From Holophagaceae bacterium (lineage in GTDB: Bacteria > Acidobacteriota > Holophagae > Holophagales > Holophagaceae), in NCBI GenBank assembly GCA_016720465.1, contig JADKKO010000004.1, positions 1-64,000 on the forward strand: a stretch of 64,000 nucleotides of DNA, in the 5' to 3' direction. Below are positions 21,840 through 30,431 of the stretch, piece by piece. Both the position numbers and the translations under genes were made by a program. Under the pieces are notes generated by a model, which had not been told where the DNA came from, did not search any database, and saw nothing but the letters and a program-made list of their open reading frames with translations. How positions within the stretch are numbered: the first letter of the stretch is position 1; the number at the start of each line of letters is the position of its first letter.

Positions 21840-22417
21840 TTCCCCAGTCTTTCTACAGGCGCGATGTGGACCTCGTGGCGCGGGAACTCCTGGGCCAACT
21901 CCTGGTGCGCGATGCGGTGATCCTCCGCATCACCGAAGTGGAGGCCTACGGTGGGCCCGAAGACAGCGCGAGCCACGTGCGCCATGGCCGCACCGGGCGG
22001 AACGCCGTCATGTGGGGAGAGGGCGGCCACGCCTATCTGTACCTCTGCTACGGACTCCATTGGATGCTGAATGTGGTGACCGGCGAGGCAGGCCAGGGCG
22101 CTGCCATCCTCATCCGGGCCTGCGAACCGCTTGCCGGCATGGACACGCTCCTGGCCCGCCGGGGGATGGCTGCAGTGAAACCCGCCCTGCTGGCGGGGCC
22201 GGGCCGCGTGGCCCAGGGCCTGGACCTGGACCGGAGCTTCAACGGGAAACCTCTCTTCCGAAAGGGCGGCCTGGAACTGCGGGAGGGGGAGCCCCCGCAG
22301 GGCATCGTCCACGGTCCCCGGGTGGGAATCCCCTTCGCCGCCCAGGAAGACCAGCAAGCCCTGCGGCGCTTCGCCCTGGCGGGCACGCCCTGGATCAGCA
22401 CGCCGAAGCCCGGTTGA
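21818..22417 (+). CDS. mpg: DNA-3-methyladenine glycosylase (Mpg/AAG family)
   Basis: Base-excision-repair enzyme removing alkylated purines. About 199 aa. Family signatures: FYRRDVDLVARELLGQLLVR, ITEVEAYGGPEDSASHVRHG with the catalytic Glu, RNAVMWGEGGHAYLYLCYG, LNVVTG, and GPGRVAQGLDLD near the C-terminus. ATG 21818 is inside the end of guaD, so it is read from the same message. Confidence 0.93.
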   Translation: MFRPGKLIPQSFYRRDVDLVARELLGQLLVRDAVILRITEVEAYGGPEDSASHVRHGRTGRNAVMWGEGGHAYLYLCYGLHWMLNVVTGEAGQGAAILIRACEPLAGMDTLLARRGMAAVKPALLAGPGRVAQGLDLDRSFNGKPLFRKGGLELREGEPPQGIVHGPRVGIPFAAQEDQQALRRFALAGTPWISTPKPG

Positions 22418-22486
22418 TCCCCCCGCCTTGACATCCTGGTCCCGGGACGCACCTTGCTTAGTGCGAATTGCATATGCAGGTGCCCC

Positions 22487-23494
22487 ATGAATACGGATTG
22501 GATCCTTCGCGAACCCCTGGTTCTCCTTGACTCCGAGGACCACCCCTACCTGGAGAGCGCCCGGGGGCGGATCGGCGCCCATGAGGTGGCGGTGCATCTC
22601 GCCGGGGACTGGCAGCGGAAGGAGCACTATCCGGAGTTCCGCATCTTCCTGGATGGCGCCGAGATTTTCGAATGGGGCGACCCCGCCCCGTCCAAAGAAT
22701 GGTTCACCCTCTGCCATCAGATGGGTTACACGCCAGAACGGCACTGGGATTGGGATCCGGCCCTGATCCTGTTCCAGCAGGTGCTCCCGGCCCTCGCCGT
22801 CCAATGGCGCCACGTTCCGCTGCCCTACGGGCCCGCGGGCGTTCCGGCGGGCGTGACCAGCCTGGCCACGCTGCGGCTGGGCCTATCGGACTGGGCGGCC
22901 CGGCTCCAGCGGCCCAATCCGGGTCCGGTCGACGAGCTCATGGCGCTGCTTTTTGGAAAGCTGCCCTTGAGGTCCGTCATCCTCCACGATGACCCCGAAA
23001 GCCGCCTGGATTTCGTGGGCAATCCGCTGGATGCGCCCTACATCGGTGAATTCCTGTACCTGGGCGAGCGGCGCGACACCGCCGCGGTGCTCAGCCGCAT
23101 GACCTTTTCGGGCACCGGAGGCATGCGCTGGTCCCCCTGGCTGCCCGGCGGGGAATGGAGCGAACAAGGCCGGGAGTTCGCGGCCACCCAAGGCGCCAAG
23201 GATTTCCTCCGCGCCGCGGGACTTCCCGAAACCATGCCCACAGGGTTCGAACACGCCTTCAAGCGCACGTTCGAGAATCTGGGCCGGTTCATGGAGCCCC
23301 TGGTGGAGGCCTACCTCGAGACCTGCGCCACCGGCATCGCCTGGCACCGGGATCCCAAGAATCGCTACGTGAACCACATGGTGGTGGAGGCCCGCATGGA
23401 GGCGGACCAGACCATCCTGGTCCTGGACGACGGCAGCGAACTGGTGGTCGTGGAACACCACGGCATGCCCATGGCCACCGCAACGGGGGTTTGA
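22487..23494 (+). CDS. Hypothetical protein, about 335 aa
   Basis: Cytoplasmic-looking protein without signal peptide or membrane segments. ATG 22487 follows CAGGTGCCCC. I recognise no catalytic motif. The sequence is acidic and Trp-rich in the first half (WILREPLVLL, DWQRKEHYPEFRI, HWDWDP). Codon use is like its neighbours, so it appears resident. It follows mpg by about 70 bases and could be co-transcribed. Confidence 0.7.
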   Translation: MNTDWILREPLVLLDSEDHPYLESARGRIGAHEVAVHLAGDWQRKEHYPEFRIFLDGAEIFEWGDPAPSKEWFTLCHQMGYTPERHWDWDPALILFQQVLPALAVQWRHVPLPYGPAGVPAGVTSLATLRLGLSDWAARLQRPNPGPVDELMALLFGKLPLRSVILHDDPESRLDFVGNPLDAPYIGEFLYLGERRDTAAVLSRMTFSGTGGMRWSPWLPGGEWSEQGREFAATQGAKDFLRAAGLPETMPTGFEHAFKRTFENLGRFMEPLVEAYLETCATGIAWHRDPKNRYVNHMVVEARMEADQTILVLDDGSELVVVEHHGMPMATATGV

Positions 23495-23587
23495 TCCCTA
23501 AACCCTGTGGCTGCGGATTTTCGATCAACGATTGAGGCGCGCGCCCGTGGCGATGCTGTCCCGAGGGCTCTCGACCCTCGCCCCCAG

Positions 23588-23881
23588 CTACCCCGGCAGC
23601 TTGTCCCGGTCGAGGATGCTCGGTCCGGACCCAGCGGCCTTCTCATAGGTGCCATCGCCCCGGTTCACATACTTGGTGAGCCCCTTCGACGCAATCTCCG
23701 CATCGGTGAACTTTTCCTTGTGGAAGAAACCGCCCAGCCGTTTAAGATCCGCCGGCGCCGACACCAGCCGCGACAGCTTGCCCCCGCAGGCCGCGCAGAG
23801 CGCGGGCTCCGCCTCCGCCCCCCGGACCAGAGCTTCGAGTGTCCCGCCGCAGCCATCGCAGCGGTATTCAAAGATGGGCAT
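23588..23881 (-). CDS. FmdB-family zinc-ribbon protein
   Basis: 97 aa. Begins MPIFEYRCDGCGG and has a second pair CAACGGKLSRL, the FmdB/CxxC regulatory-protein pattern of about 40 residues followed by a variable polar tail. ATG 23881 is preceded by GGAGGACCGCG. Many bacteria carry one; its role is not established and no formamidase gene is close. Confidence 0.85.
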   Translation of the reverse strand: MPIFEYRCDGCGGTLEALVRGAEAEPALCAACGGKLSRLVSAPADLKRLGGFFHKEKFTDAEIASKGLTKYVNRGDGTYEKAAGSGPSILDRDKLPG

Positions 23882-24054
23882 CGCGGTCCTCCGAAAACCG
23901 AGTGTAGCAAAGGCTTCGCTTGAGCCTCATACTTGACATCCGCGCGATGCGGCCTCCCGCGGGAGGCGCAAGTGCGGGTCCTCCCACCTATCGCGGAGGA
24001 CATCTAGTCCTCCGCTCCCAATCGCCGCTTTGCGGCTCTTGGAGGCGGGTCCCT

Positions 24055-24445
24055 GGGGGTGACCGGTTTCGACAGGTTATGACTCGGGTGCATGGTGCAG
24101 GCGGGGGTTGGACGGATGGCCCCCTTAACAATCCGCCCAAACAAAACTGCCAACGATAACTTCGAACTGGCCCTCGCCGCTTAATTTTTTTAAGCAACGA
24201 GCGAGTCCCCGCGATCTTCTGGTAACGGGCTCGTAAAACCTTCCAAAGGGTGACTCCGGTCTGCCGGCGGAAGGAACAGAATGGGCCTCGCGAAACACCC
24301 CCGCAGCCGGGCCGAGATCAGGGGGAAAGTCCTCGATGTGGGTCGTCCGCGCAAACCCCTAGAGGCCACGACAGCGGAACAAGCCTGTGAAGAGCCACCA
24401 TTCGACGTTTCTTGGACGAGGGTTCAATTCCCTCCACCTCCACCA
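24055..24445 (+). ncRNA. ssrA: tmRNA (ssrA), tag peptide ANDNFELALAA
   Basis: Rescues stalled ribosomes. The 5' end GGGGGTGACCGGTTTCGACAGG is a near-universal tmRNA start, and the 3' end GGTTCAATTCCCTCCACCTCCACCA supplies the T arm, acceptor and CCA. GGGGGTG (24055-24061) pairs with CACCTCC (24435-24441) with one G-T pair. The internal reading frame at 24149-24184 encodes ANDNFELALAA and a stop. It is followed by a terminator and then by foreign DNA. Confidence 0.97.
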
Positions 24446-24451
24446 AAACAA

Positions 24452-24476
24452 AAAAGCTCCGCCTTGCGGAGCTTTT
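24452..24476 (+). terminator. ssrA terminator
   Basis: AAAAGCTCCGC, a three-base loop, then GCGGAGCTTTT: an 11-bp stem ending in T4 located 7 bases after the tmRNA CCA end. Confidence 0.85.
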
Positions 24477-24477
24477 G

Positions 24478-24548
24478 TGTCGAGGAACCATAGTTTGTCG
24501 CAAACGACAAACTATGGTTCTTTTACACGACGCGACAAACTATGGTTC
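24478..24548. repeat. Three-copy 16-bp repeat, probable end of the mobile element
   Basis: GAACCATAGTTTGTCG at 24485-24500 is followed by its exact reverse complement at 24505-24520 and by another copy in that second orientation at 24533-24548. The stretch opens with TGTCG at 24478, a typical outer end of Tn5053/Tn7-like elements, whose ends carry short repeated transposase sites. The first two copies plus TTTT could alternatively act as a second terminator. I could not find a matching opposite end or target-site duplication, so element-end status is inference. Confidence 0.5.
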
Positions 24549-25075
24549 TACAATTTCTGAATACATTGGGTTGGTTTTCGTCATCTTCATGCTGAACGTT
24601 TAGGACTAAATTTTGCGATGGAATTTGGCAGATCAACTTCTACTCGAATGAACGCCAGGCATCCAAAATGTGGATCAAAAAACCAGATCCCGGTCGATTC
24701 TTCGTTGGCTAGAAATCTCACACCATGTGGCATCCGACGGCTCCACCCCCCTGATCAGGTATTATGAGCCCAACAAAATGAACTGAAATTAGGCATGTTA
24801 GAAAATTCATGCCGGGGAGAGCACATCAAAATTACAACTATTTCTGGAAAGTGGTAGAACAAGAAAAGCATGAAGTGGTCTAGAACTAGATTCCACCATA
24901 GATGACCCTTGAGGAACCCCAGTGAACTTTGCCATCCGAAGCACATTCGATATAGCGTCCAAGATTGGAAATCCCGGAAAAGACAATGCCAACGCATTAA
25001 TTGGATTGCCTTTGACACGACAACCGCACCGAGCCTTGTTCAATGTGTACTCGACGAACTTCCGGAGAAATATCC
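24549..25075. other. 527-base gene-poor AT-richer stretch
   Basis: No convincing gene. Base composition is clearly richer in A+T than the preceding chromosome, which marks the start of imported DNA. A minus-strand frame at 24755-25018 has no recognisable similarity or ribosome site. The promoter of the kinase gene must lie here, but I cannot point to a clear -35/-10 pair. Confidence 0.5.
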
Positions 25076-26506
25076 ATGACCACGAAAGAAGCGTCTAGTC
25101 CCAAACCTGCGACGAGGCCTGTTGCAGCGATAGCAGACCATTCGTTGCCTTCACCGAACCCCCGCCTACTTTCGTCAGGGTTCATGATTGGCGAGAATAC
25201 AGGCCGGAAGATTGAGGCCTTTCTTAGTCGTATTCCGGGCGAGGCAGGTCTCTTCAAGCCTAATCAGGAGGAATTACTCCAAGCAGTCGTAAATGAGCTC
25301 CTGCAAAACCAGTGGGCTGACGACCAGGCCGTGATTGCCCTTGATGCATGCATTGATGAGCTCACCGCAAACAAGACTCTCAATACTCAGTCACTAGGAT
25401 CTTGGCTTCGTCGGCATCGAAATGATCCAGAGGCGGTCATAGACTGCCTAACCTTGGATCCACCAGTAGAGCTAGACCTAGTCTATGAACGCCTCCCCAA
25501 AACGGGAAGTCAGAAACAGGTATTCCTTGCACGATGGAAGTCAAGCCAACGTAGAGTTGTCCTCAAGCGCGTCATGGGATCAACCGAAGTCCGTGATCTC
25601 ATTGGCGAACGTGAAGGGAAGTCCCATCCACTCTCGTTGGAGGGACCACATCCAAACATTGTCGCCTCGTATCCCTTAAGAAACTCTGCGGGCGAACCCT
25701 TTTTAGTTGAGAAGGAAGTATTGGTTCTCAACGATGGCTGGAAGGCCGATGGATACCAAGAGGCCGCGAACGCGTTACATGATCTTGCCAGTGCTCTGGC
25801 CTTTATTCACCACGATGGATTGGTGCATGGCGACATAAAGCCAGACAACATTGGACGGGATGGATGTTATGTCCTCCTGGATTTTGGCATTTGTCGGCGC
25901 GTTAAGGATTTTTTGCCAGAGAGTACGCCAACAGGATCGCTTCGAACAAGGCCACCGGAACTCCTTACAAAGACATCCATCGACAATCCCCAGGCCATCG
26001 ACATTTGGGCACTCGCCGCAACAATGTTCAAGGGGTTGACTGGGCGCTTTCCTCTCATCACGGAACGCGAACCTATCCCGCGGGTATCAGATGCGGTAAA
26101 TCGTATTGCATTCGAAAAAGAATTGGCTCATCGGGTTACGGATGAATGGGACAAGTGGGTTCGAGTAGATCTGATCCCGCTTCCTTTTCAACAGGTACTT
26201 ATGCCAGCCTTGGAACGTTCTGCTGCAAAAAGGCCATCCGCTGCAGAATTTCTGACCTCAGTTAACGCTCATCTTTCTGCTTATTTACCAAGTCGAAGCG
26301 AATCGGGTAGCTTTTCTCCAATTGAAGCTCTAAGGCAAATTTTGTTATACCTTCCCGATCCGCAGAGTCTTGCATTGGCGCCACAATCCCGTAAGGAAGC
26401 GCTTAAGAAGAAAATTGATCAAATCGAGCGAGTTGAAGGCCTTGATGAGGCGCAGCAACGCTCACTGACAGAACTTAAAAGGGCGCTCCTAGGCGTTGCT
26501 GTCTAA
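25076..26506 (+). CDS. Serine/threonine protein kinase (mobile-element cargo)
   Basis: 476 aa Hanks-type kinase. About 135 N-terminal residues of unknown fold precede the catalytic domain: VAIK-equivalent Lys in VVLKRV (K164), catalytic loop HGDIKPDN at 251-258, DFG at 269-271, PPE at 293-295, DIWALA near 309-314 and the KRPSA end near 385-389. A 90-residue C-terminal part follows. There is no membrane segment or PASTA domain, so it is a soluble enzyme. ATG 25076 follows CCGGAGAAA. The HD-phosphohydrolase gene starts 26 bases downstream, suggesting a two-gene operon. Lower G+C than the flanks. An anti-phage role is inferred from location only. Confidence 0.9.
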   Translation: MTTKEASSPKPATRPVAAIADHSLPSPNPRLLSSGFMIGENTGRKIEAFLSRIPGEAGLFKPNQEELLQAVVNELLQNQWADDQAVIALDACIDELTANKTLNTQSLGSWLRRHRNDPEAVIDCLTLDPPVELDLVYERLPKTGSQKQVFLARWKSSQRRVVLKRVMGSTEVRDLIGEREGKSHPLSLEGPHPNIVASYPLRNSAGEPFLVEKEVLVLNDGWKADGYQEAANALHDLASALAFIHHDGLVHGDIKPDNIGRDGCYVLLDFGICRRVKDFLPESTPTGSLRTRPPELLTKTSIDNPQAIDIWALAATMFKGLTGRFPLITEREPIPRVSDAVNRIAFEKELAHRVTDEWDKWVRVDLIPLPFQQVLMPALERSAAKRPSAAEFLTSVNAHLSAYLPSRSESGSFSPIEALRQILLYLPDPQSLALAPQSRKEALKKKIDQIERVEGLDEAQQRSLTELKRALLGVAV

Positions 26507-26531
26507 CAGTTTAGTTAGAGAGATCCCAACG

Positions 26532-27929
26532 ATGCTGCGCGGGCCCGTTCAACGAGTACAAGATTCAGTTCACGGTCTTATGGAATTCCGTGGCATGGAG
26601 GGGATTGTAATTGAGCTCCTCAGCGCTCCAGAACTTCAGAGGCTTCGGCGCATAACGCAGCTTGGACTATGCCATTTTGTTTTTCCGGCAGCCGAACACT
26701 CTAGATTCAGTCATTGCCTCGGTGCTGCATATCTAGCAGTCCGATTTGGCAAGCAATTACAGGAAGAGGCAAAATCCTTCTGTATCCCGGAGCTTGGGCC
26801 GGGTGAGTACGAAATTAGGGATCTTGCAGTTGCGGCGCTATGCCACGACCTAGGGCATGGTCCCCTCTCACACGCTTGGGAGAGAGAGATCGTTGGAGTG
26901 CAGTATGCCCGGGAGGAATGGGCTCATTCCCTCGGCCTGTCATGGTCCCAAGGCGATTATGGAAAACTGAAGTGGCACGAGATGGTAAGCCAGGCTCTCC
27001 TTTCCTGGGAGGATGGACCGCTTTATCGACGCCTCAGCAAGAATGAGCACGATCTCCCCCCCCGAATTCGTGAGATGTTGCTGGGGCGTCATTGGGTGCG
27101 ATGTTTACCACGGTTGCTCTCAAGTGATGTTGACGTGGATCGTGGTGATTTTCTTCTGCGCGATGCTCACAATTGTGGGGTGCGGTATGGGCACTATGAT
27201 GTCGATTGGTTGATATCCACCTGCACAATTGGGTTTACTGAGTCGGGTGACCCCGTCATTGGGTTCGATCGCCGCAAGGGATATCGTGTCGTCCAAGCGT
27301 TTCTAAACGCACGCCGGGCTATGTATGACACGGTCTACACGCACAAGACGACCAGATGTGCCGAGGGCATGGTTGGGTTGTTCTTGCGTCGTTTGAAAGA
27401 TCTCGCCCTAAGATCTGGCGACTTAAAGGTCAGCGATGCTTTCCAGTCTGTCGTGTCACTGGTGTCCGGCCGCCCCTGTACCCCGAAGGAGTTTCTGGCC
27501 TTGGACGACCATGTGATCTGGGCGCTCATTGAACATCTAGCAAGGCGCGATCAAGGTGACGAGGTACTTCGAGATCTTGGAGAGCGGCTATTGAGCCGCG
27601 TTTTATTCAAACGAGTGCCAGTTGATGGCAAGAAAGCGTTAGTCTTTCTGGCACAAGCCGATGGTCGCGATAAAGTACACAGCGTGTTGCGTAGACACGG
27701 AATAGGGGAGCCGAAATACTACCTCGTCGAAGAAAATGTGGAATTCAAGATGCTTGGAGATGCCGAACCCGATCGAGGCTACTTTGTCGATGTAGACGAC
27801 TCAGGTCGGCTAGCAGTCCCGATTAGAGACACCTCTGTTGGACTCTTCGATTCTAGTGATGACCACGATGAATTCCGCATTTACGTTCCGGAAGATGCTG
27901 TGGCAGATATTGTTGCGTTGATGAAGTAA
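26532..27929 (+). CDS. HD-domain phosphohydrolase (COG1078/SAMHD1-like dNTPase family)
   Basis: 465 aa. FPAAEHSRFSHCLG (H61), CHDLGHGPLSHAWE (H105, D106) and VDVDRGDFLLRDA (D201) give the four metal ligands of the HD superfamily in the arrangement of COG1078 and SAMHD1-type dNTP triphosphohydrolases. QRLRRITQLGLCHFVFP is the typical upstream helix. ATG 26532 is preceded by AGAGAG; a TTG at 26496 overlapping the kinase stop is an alternative. Bacterial dNTPases of this class can deplete nucleotides during phage infection. Pairing with a protein kinase suggests phosphorylation-controlled activity, which is inference. Confidence 0.88.
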   Translation: MLRGPVQRVQDSVHGLMEFRGMEGIVIELLSAPELQRLRRITQLGLCHFVFPAAEHSRFSHCLGAAYLAVRFGKQLQEEAKSFCIPELGPGEYEIRDLAVAALCHDLGHGPLSHAWEREIVGVQYAREEWAHSLGLSWSQGDYGKLKWHEMVSQALLSWEDGPLYRRLSKNEHDLPPRIREMLLGRHWVRCLPRLLSSDVDVDRGDFLLRDAHNCGVRYGHYDVDWLISTCTIGFTESGDPVIGFDRRKGYRVVQAFLNARRAMYDTVYTHKTTRCAEGMVGLFLRRLKDLALRSGDLKVSDAFQSVVSLVSGRPCTPKEFLALDDHVIWALIEHLARRDQGDEVLRDLGERLLSRVLFKRVPVDGKKALVFLAQADGRDKVHSVLRRHGIGEPKYYLVEENVEFKMLGDAEPDRGYFVDVDDSGRLAVPIRDTSVGLFDSSDDHDEFRIYVPEDAVADIVALMK

Positions 27930-27951
27930 CGAAACGAGAGGATTCAAATCG

Positions 27952-29352
27952 TCAACTTCTGATGAGCCCGGTACGGGGGGATCCGAAACGAAATCCGTTT
28001 TTAACCGATTTGCAAATCGCCGCTACCGCCTTCGCCTCTACGGAAAGAAAGAATTTTGGGACGCCTTCCAGTCGAGCCTCAATCCTACGCCGCGTGGTCA
28101 ATTCACCCTCCTGGACAAGTTGGGCCACAACCACACGAACGCTTTCCAGCCTCGTTAGCCTTTGATTTACGGCGTCTTCCGTAATCCTGGCCTGCCGTCT
28201 GGCCGTGATCGTTTGGCAGATGTCTCCACAGCGACGATGCAACTCACGGGGGGATGTCTTCATGATCTGTGCAGCCGTCGCAACGGAAACAGGAGGCTCG
28301 GCTTCCAACAACTTCTCCAGTTCCTGGCACATTTCGGCAGTCGGACGTTTAGAAGCAGGCTTGCGCTTGCGTGGCCACGGTCGGGCATTCCTTTCCTGGC
28401 GAACCAATAGGGAGACAATCCCCTGTCCCGTAAGCACCTCCTTAACCGCGACGTGAAGGGTCCCTGCAATGGCAATGATTTGGTCCAAGCTTGGATTGTG
28501 GTGGCCATGGACCCAACCGCTAACGGTGCCCTTACTGACACGGAGGGCCGCCGCCAACTTAGCCGCGTTACCTTCACATGCAACTCGAACGGCCTCTTTT
28601 ATAAAATAACGAAACATTCGGCTTGTTGGCTGCGGCAAACCCGATTTAAAGAGTCTGCTTCCCAAAAGACCCGCCACCAACCTGGCATCGCGAATCTCAG
28701 TTTCAGAAGCGGATTCCAAACAACAACCCGGCTCCTTCGCCAACGTCATCCCGCAATGATCACAGAGATGGGGAAGGTGCTTGATCTTTAAGGAAGAAAG
28801 TCTTTCTGCTGGGTCGCACCCACACGTGCTCACTAACTTCACTTCGTGTTTGGGGCATGCCTTCACGGCACCGATCTCCCATAGGAGCTGCCCATAGGGA
28901 TTGCCAGTAACCACTCCCTCATGGAGGCAGAGCGGGCACCAATGCCTTTCGTGGGTCGCGGTTCCTGGTAGCCCAACCAACCCTTGCAAAGGGAGCAGTG
29001 TGAGGTAATTCAGCCCCTGGACTCCGGTAAGGTTCTCGATCGTTTTGACCCAGTTGGATGGCACCTCCCCCATTCCATTGAAGAACGAGGATCTCCAAAA
29101 CCTATCAGCCTGATGCGCCCGGACACCCGCACGCAACCCAAGCTGCGGAATCACGAATTCCCGGGCGATTACTTTAGGTGAAAGGCAATGCTGATCCGAC
29201 AATCGCTGAAAGTAGCTGCTCAGACTCTCCCGAAAGGGAGTTCCCAATCCAAGTGGCTGGAGCGAGGCGAGCGTCGACCTTCGAGGGAGGGGATCGACAA
29301 GGCCCAGCATTAGCAGCTCAATTTCCGGGGAAGCTTCAGCCACCTGGCTCAC
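27952..29352 (-). CDS. tniQ: TniQ/TnsD-family target-selection protein
   Basis: 466 aa. N-terminal TniQ pattern GTPFRESLSSYFQRLSD near 37-53, zinc-binding pairs CPLC (139-142), CPKH (166-169), CGC (177-179) and CDHC (197-200), then a helix-turn-helix region (about 245-290, KLAAALRVSKGTVSGWVHG) and a basic C-terminal part resembling the DNA-reading domain of TnsD. GTG 29352 overlaps the tnsC stop (GTGA), so translation is probably coupled; an ATG at 29310 is the alternative. It recognises the attachment site and recruits TnsC. Insertion behind ssrA would make ssrA the candidate target. Convergent with the HD gene. Confidence 0.88.
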   Translation of the reverse strand: MSQVAEASPEIELLMLGLVDPLPRRSTLASLQPLGLGTPFRESLSSYFQRLSDQHCLSPKVIAREFVIPQLGLRAGVRAHQADRFWRSSFFNGMGEVPSNWVKTIENLTGVQGLNYLTLLPLQGLVGLPGTATHERHWCPLCLHEGVVTGNPYGQLLWEIGAVKACPKHEVKLVSTCGCDPAERLSSLKIKHLPHLCDHCGMTLAKEPGCCLESASETEIRDARLVAGLLGSRLFKSGLPQPTSRMFRYFIKEAVRVACEGNAAKLAAALRVSKGTVSGWVHGHHNPSLDQIIAIAGTLHVAVKEVLTGQGIVSLLVRQERNARPWPRKRKPASKRPTAEMCQELEKLLEAEPPVSVATAAQIMKTSPRELHRRCGDICQTITARRQARITEDAVNQRLTRLESVRVVVAQLVQEGELTTRRRIEARLEGVPKFFLSVEAKAVAAICKSVKNGFRFGSPRTGLIRS

Positions 29353-30431
29353 GTCGTTGCTCCAATCCGACACTCCACCTCTTTGGCTGCAAGGCCCATG
29401 GATTTGAAGGTTCCGGAACCAAACGTGGCCTTCTGGATCAGCCTTTCCCCCGTCACTGTCTCTTCGAGAATTGACTCCATCTGGCTCTGGGACAACATGG
29501 CTTTCTCCAGCAGGCTCTCTGACCACACTCCCTTGTTTTGCAAGGCATGGGCCAGTGCGCGGGCCAAGATGTCCTTGAGGATTCCGATACACCCCACTGA
29601 GCCTGCTTGAAGGTCATCAGCGTACGGCATCAAGTCAGGTTGGTTCTCCAACGGGATGCACCGCTGGAGCTTTTCGAGTGTGATACGGAATGCCTGTTCA
29701 TCCGCTTCCACTCCGGTCAGGTAACGCCTGAAATGAACGACCGCACTGCGACGGGCAACCTGGCCGCTCAGCTCCATTAATTGATAGAGGTCGTAGGATC
29801 CGACGAGTGTCAGCGTTACACCGCAGATATTTGATAGCGATTTAAGGGCGTCCATATAGTTGGCCAGGGAATTCCCGTGAAGGTTGCGTAGAAGATGCAC
29901 CGCCTCATCCACCACCACCAAGGCTGTACGCCGGAATTTCAATACGTTCTCAATAGCTACACGCATGGCTGTCACTGTGTTGCCAGAAGCGACATTACGT
30001 ACGGTAGTCCTGCCATCACTGAGGGTAGTTTCCTGTTTCCGCCCCATTAGGGGCTCCTGCAACGCCTCTCCGAGACGGAGGTAGAACATACGCCACGAGA
30101 ACATCCGCTCACCAGAGGAAGGTGCTTCCATCACCACCACTGGAATGAAGCTGGGATCTTCCTCTATTGCCTGGAGATGGTTCGTTATAACCCGTTTTCG
30201 GAGGCCGTCCACCACAGTGGATTTCCCGACCCCGGTGGGTCCAATCAAGAGTGCGATATCCGTCCCTGATCCCGGAAGGGCCATCGTCTCCAAATCATGC
30301 AACACCTCGTTGATGCGAGGGTGAAGAAGCCTCACCGCACGAAAGTAGGCCAGCTTCTGCTCCACCGACAGCTTGAGCGCCTCGTCGTGGCTGATGAGGC
30401 CGGGCATGAGATCAGAAGAATTCGTAGTCAT
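29349..30431 (-). CDS. tnsC: TnsC/TniB-family AAA+ transposition regulator
   Basis: 360 aa ATPase that bridges target selector and transposase. Walker A GPTGVGKST at 64-72, Walker B LVVVDEAVHLL with D175/E176, and a sensor-like LTLVGSYDLYQLMELSG. ATG 30431 lies 20 bases inside the end of tnsAB and follows AGGAGCGAGACG. Closest in layout to TniB of Tn5053/Tn402-like elements, but longer, as in Tn7 relatives. Confidence 0.9.
   Translation of the reverse strand: MTTNSSDLMPGLISHDEALKLSVEQKLAYFRAVRLLHPRINEVLHDLETMALPGSGTDIALLIGPTGVGKSTVVDGLRKRVITNHLQAIEEDPSFIPVVVMEAPSSGERMFSWRMFYLRLGEALQEPLMGRKQETTLSDGRTTVRNVASGNTVTAMRVAIENVLKFRRTALVVVDEAVHLLRNLHGNSLANYMDALKSLSNICGVTLTLVGSYDLYQLMELSGQVARRSAVVHFRRYLTGVEADEQAFRITLEKLQRCIPLENQPDLMPYADDLQAGSVGCIGILKDILARALAHALQNKGVWSESLLEKAMLSQSQMESILEETVTGERLIQKATFGSGTFKSMGLAAKEVECRIGATT

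Noticed and set aside
24421..24445. Site-specific tyrosine-integrase island at ssrA
   Set aside because: No second copy of the ssrA 3' end was found downstream and no tyrosine recombinase gene is present; the DDE module explains the mobility better.
24755..25018. 87-codon minus-strand frame upstream of the kinase
   Set aside because: Aromatic/hydrophobic composition without family resemblance or ribosome-binding site; probably chance in AT-richer DNA.
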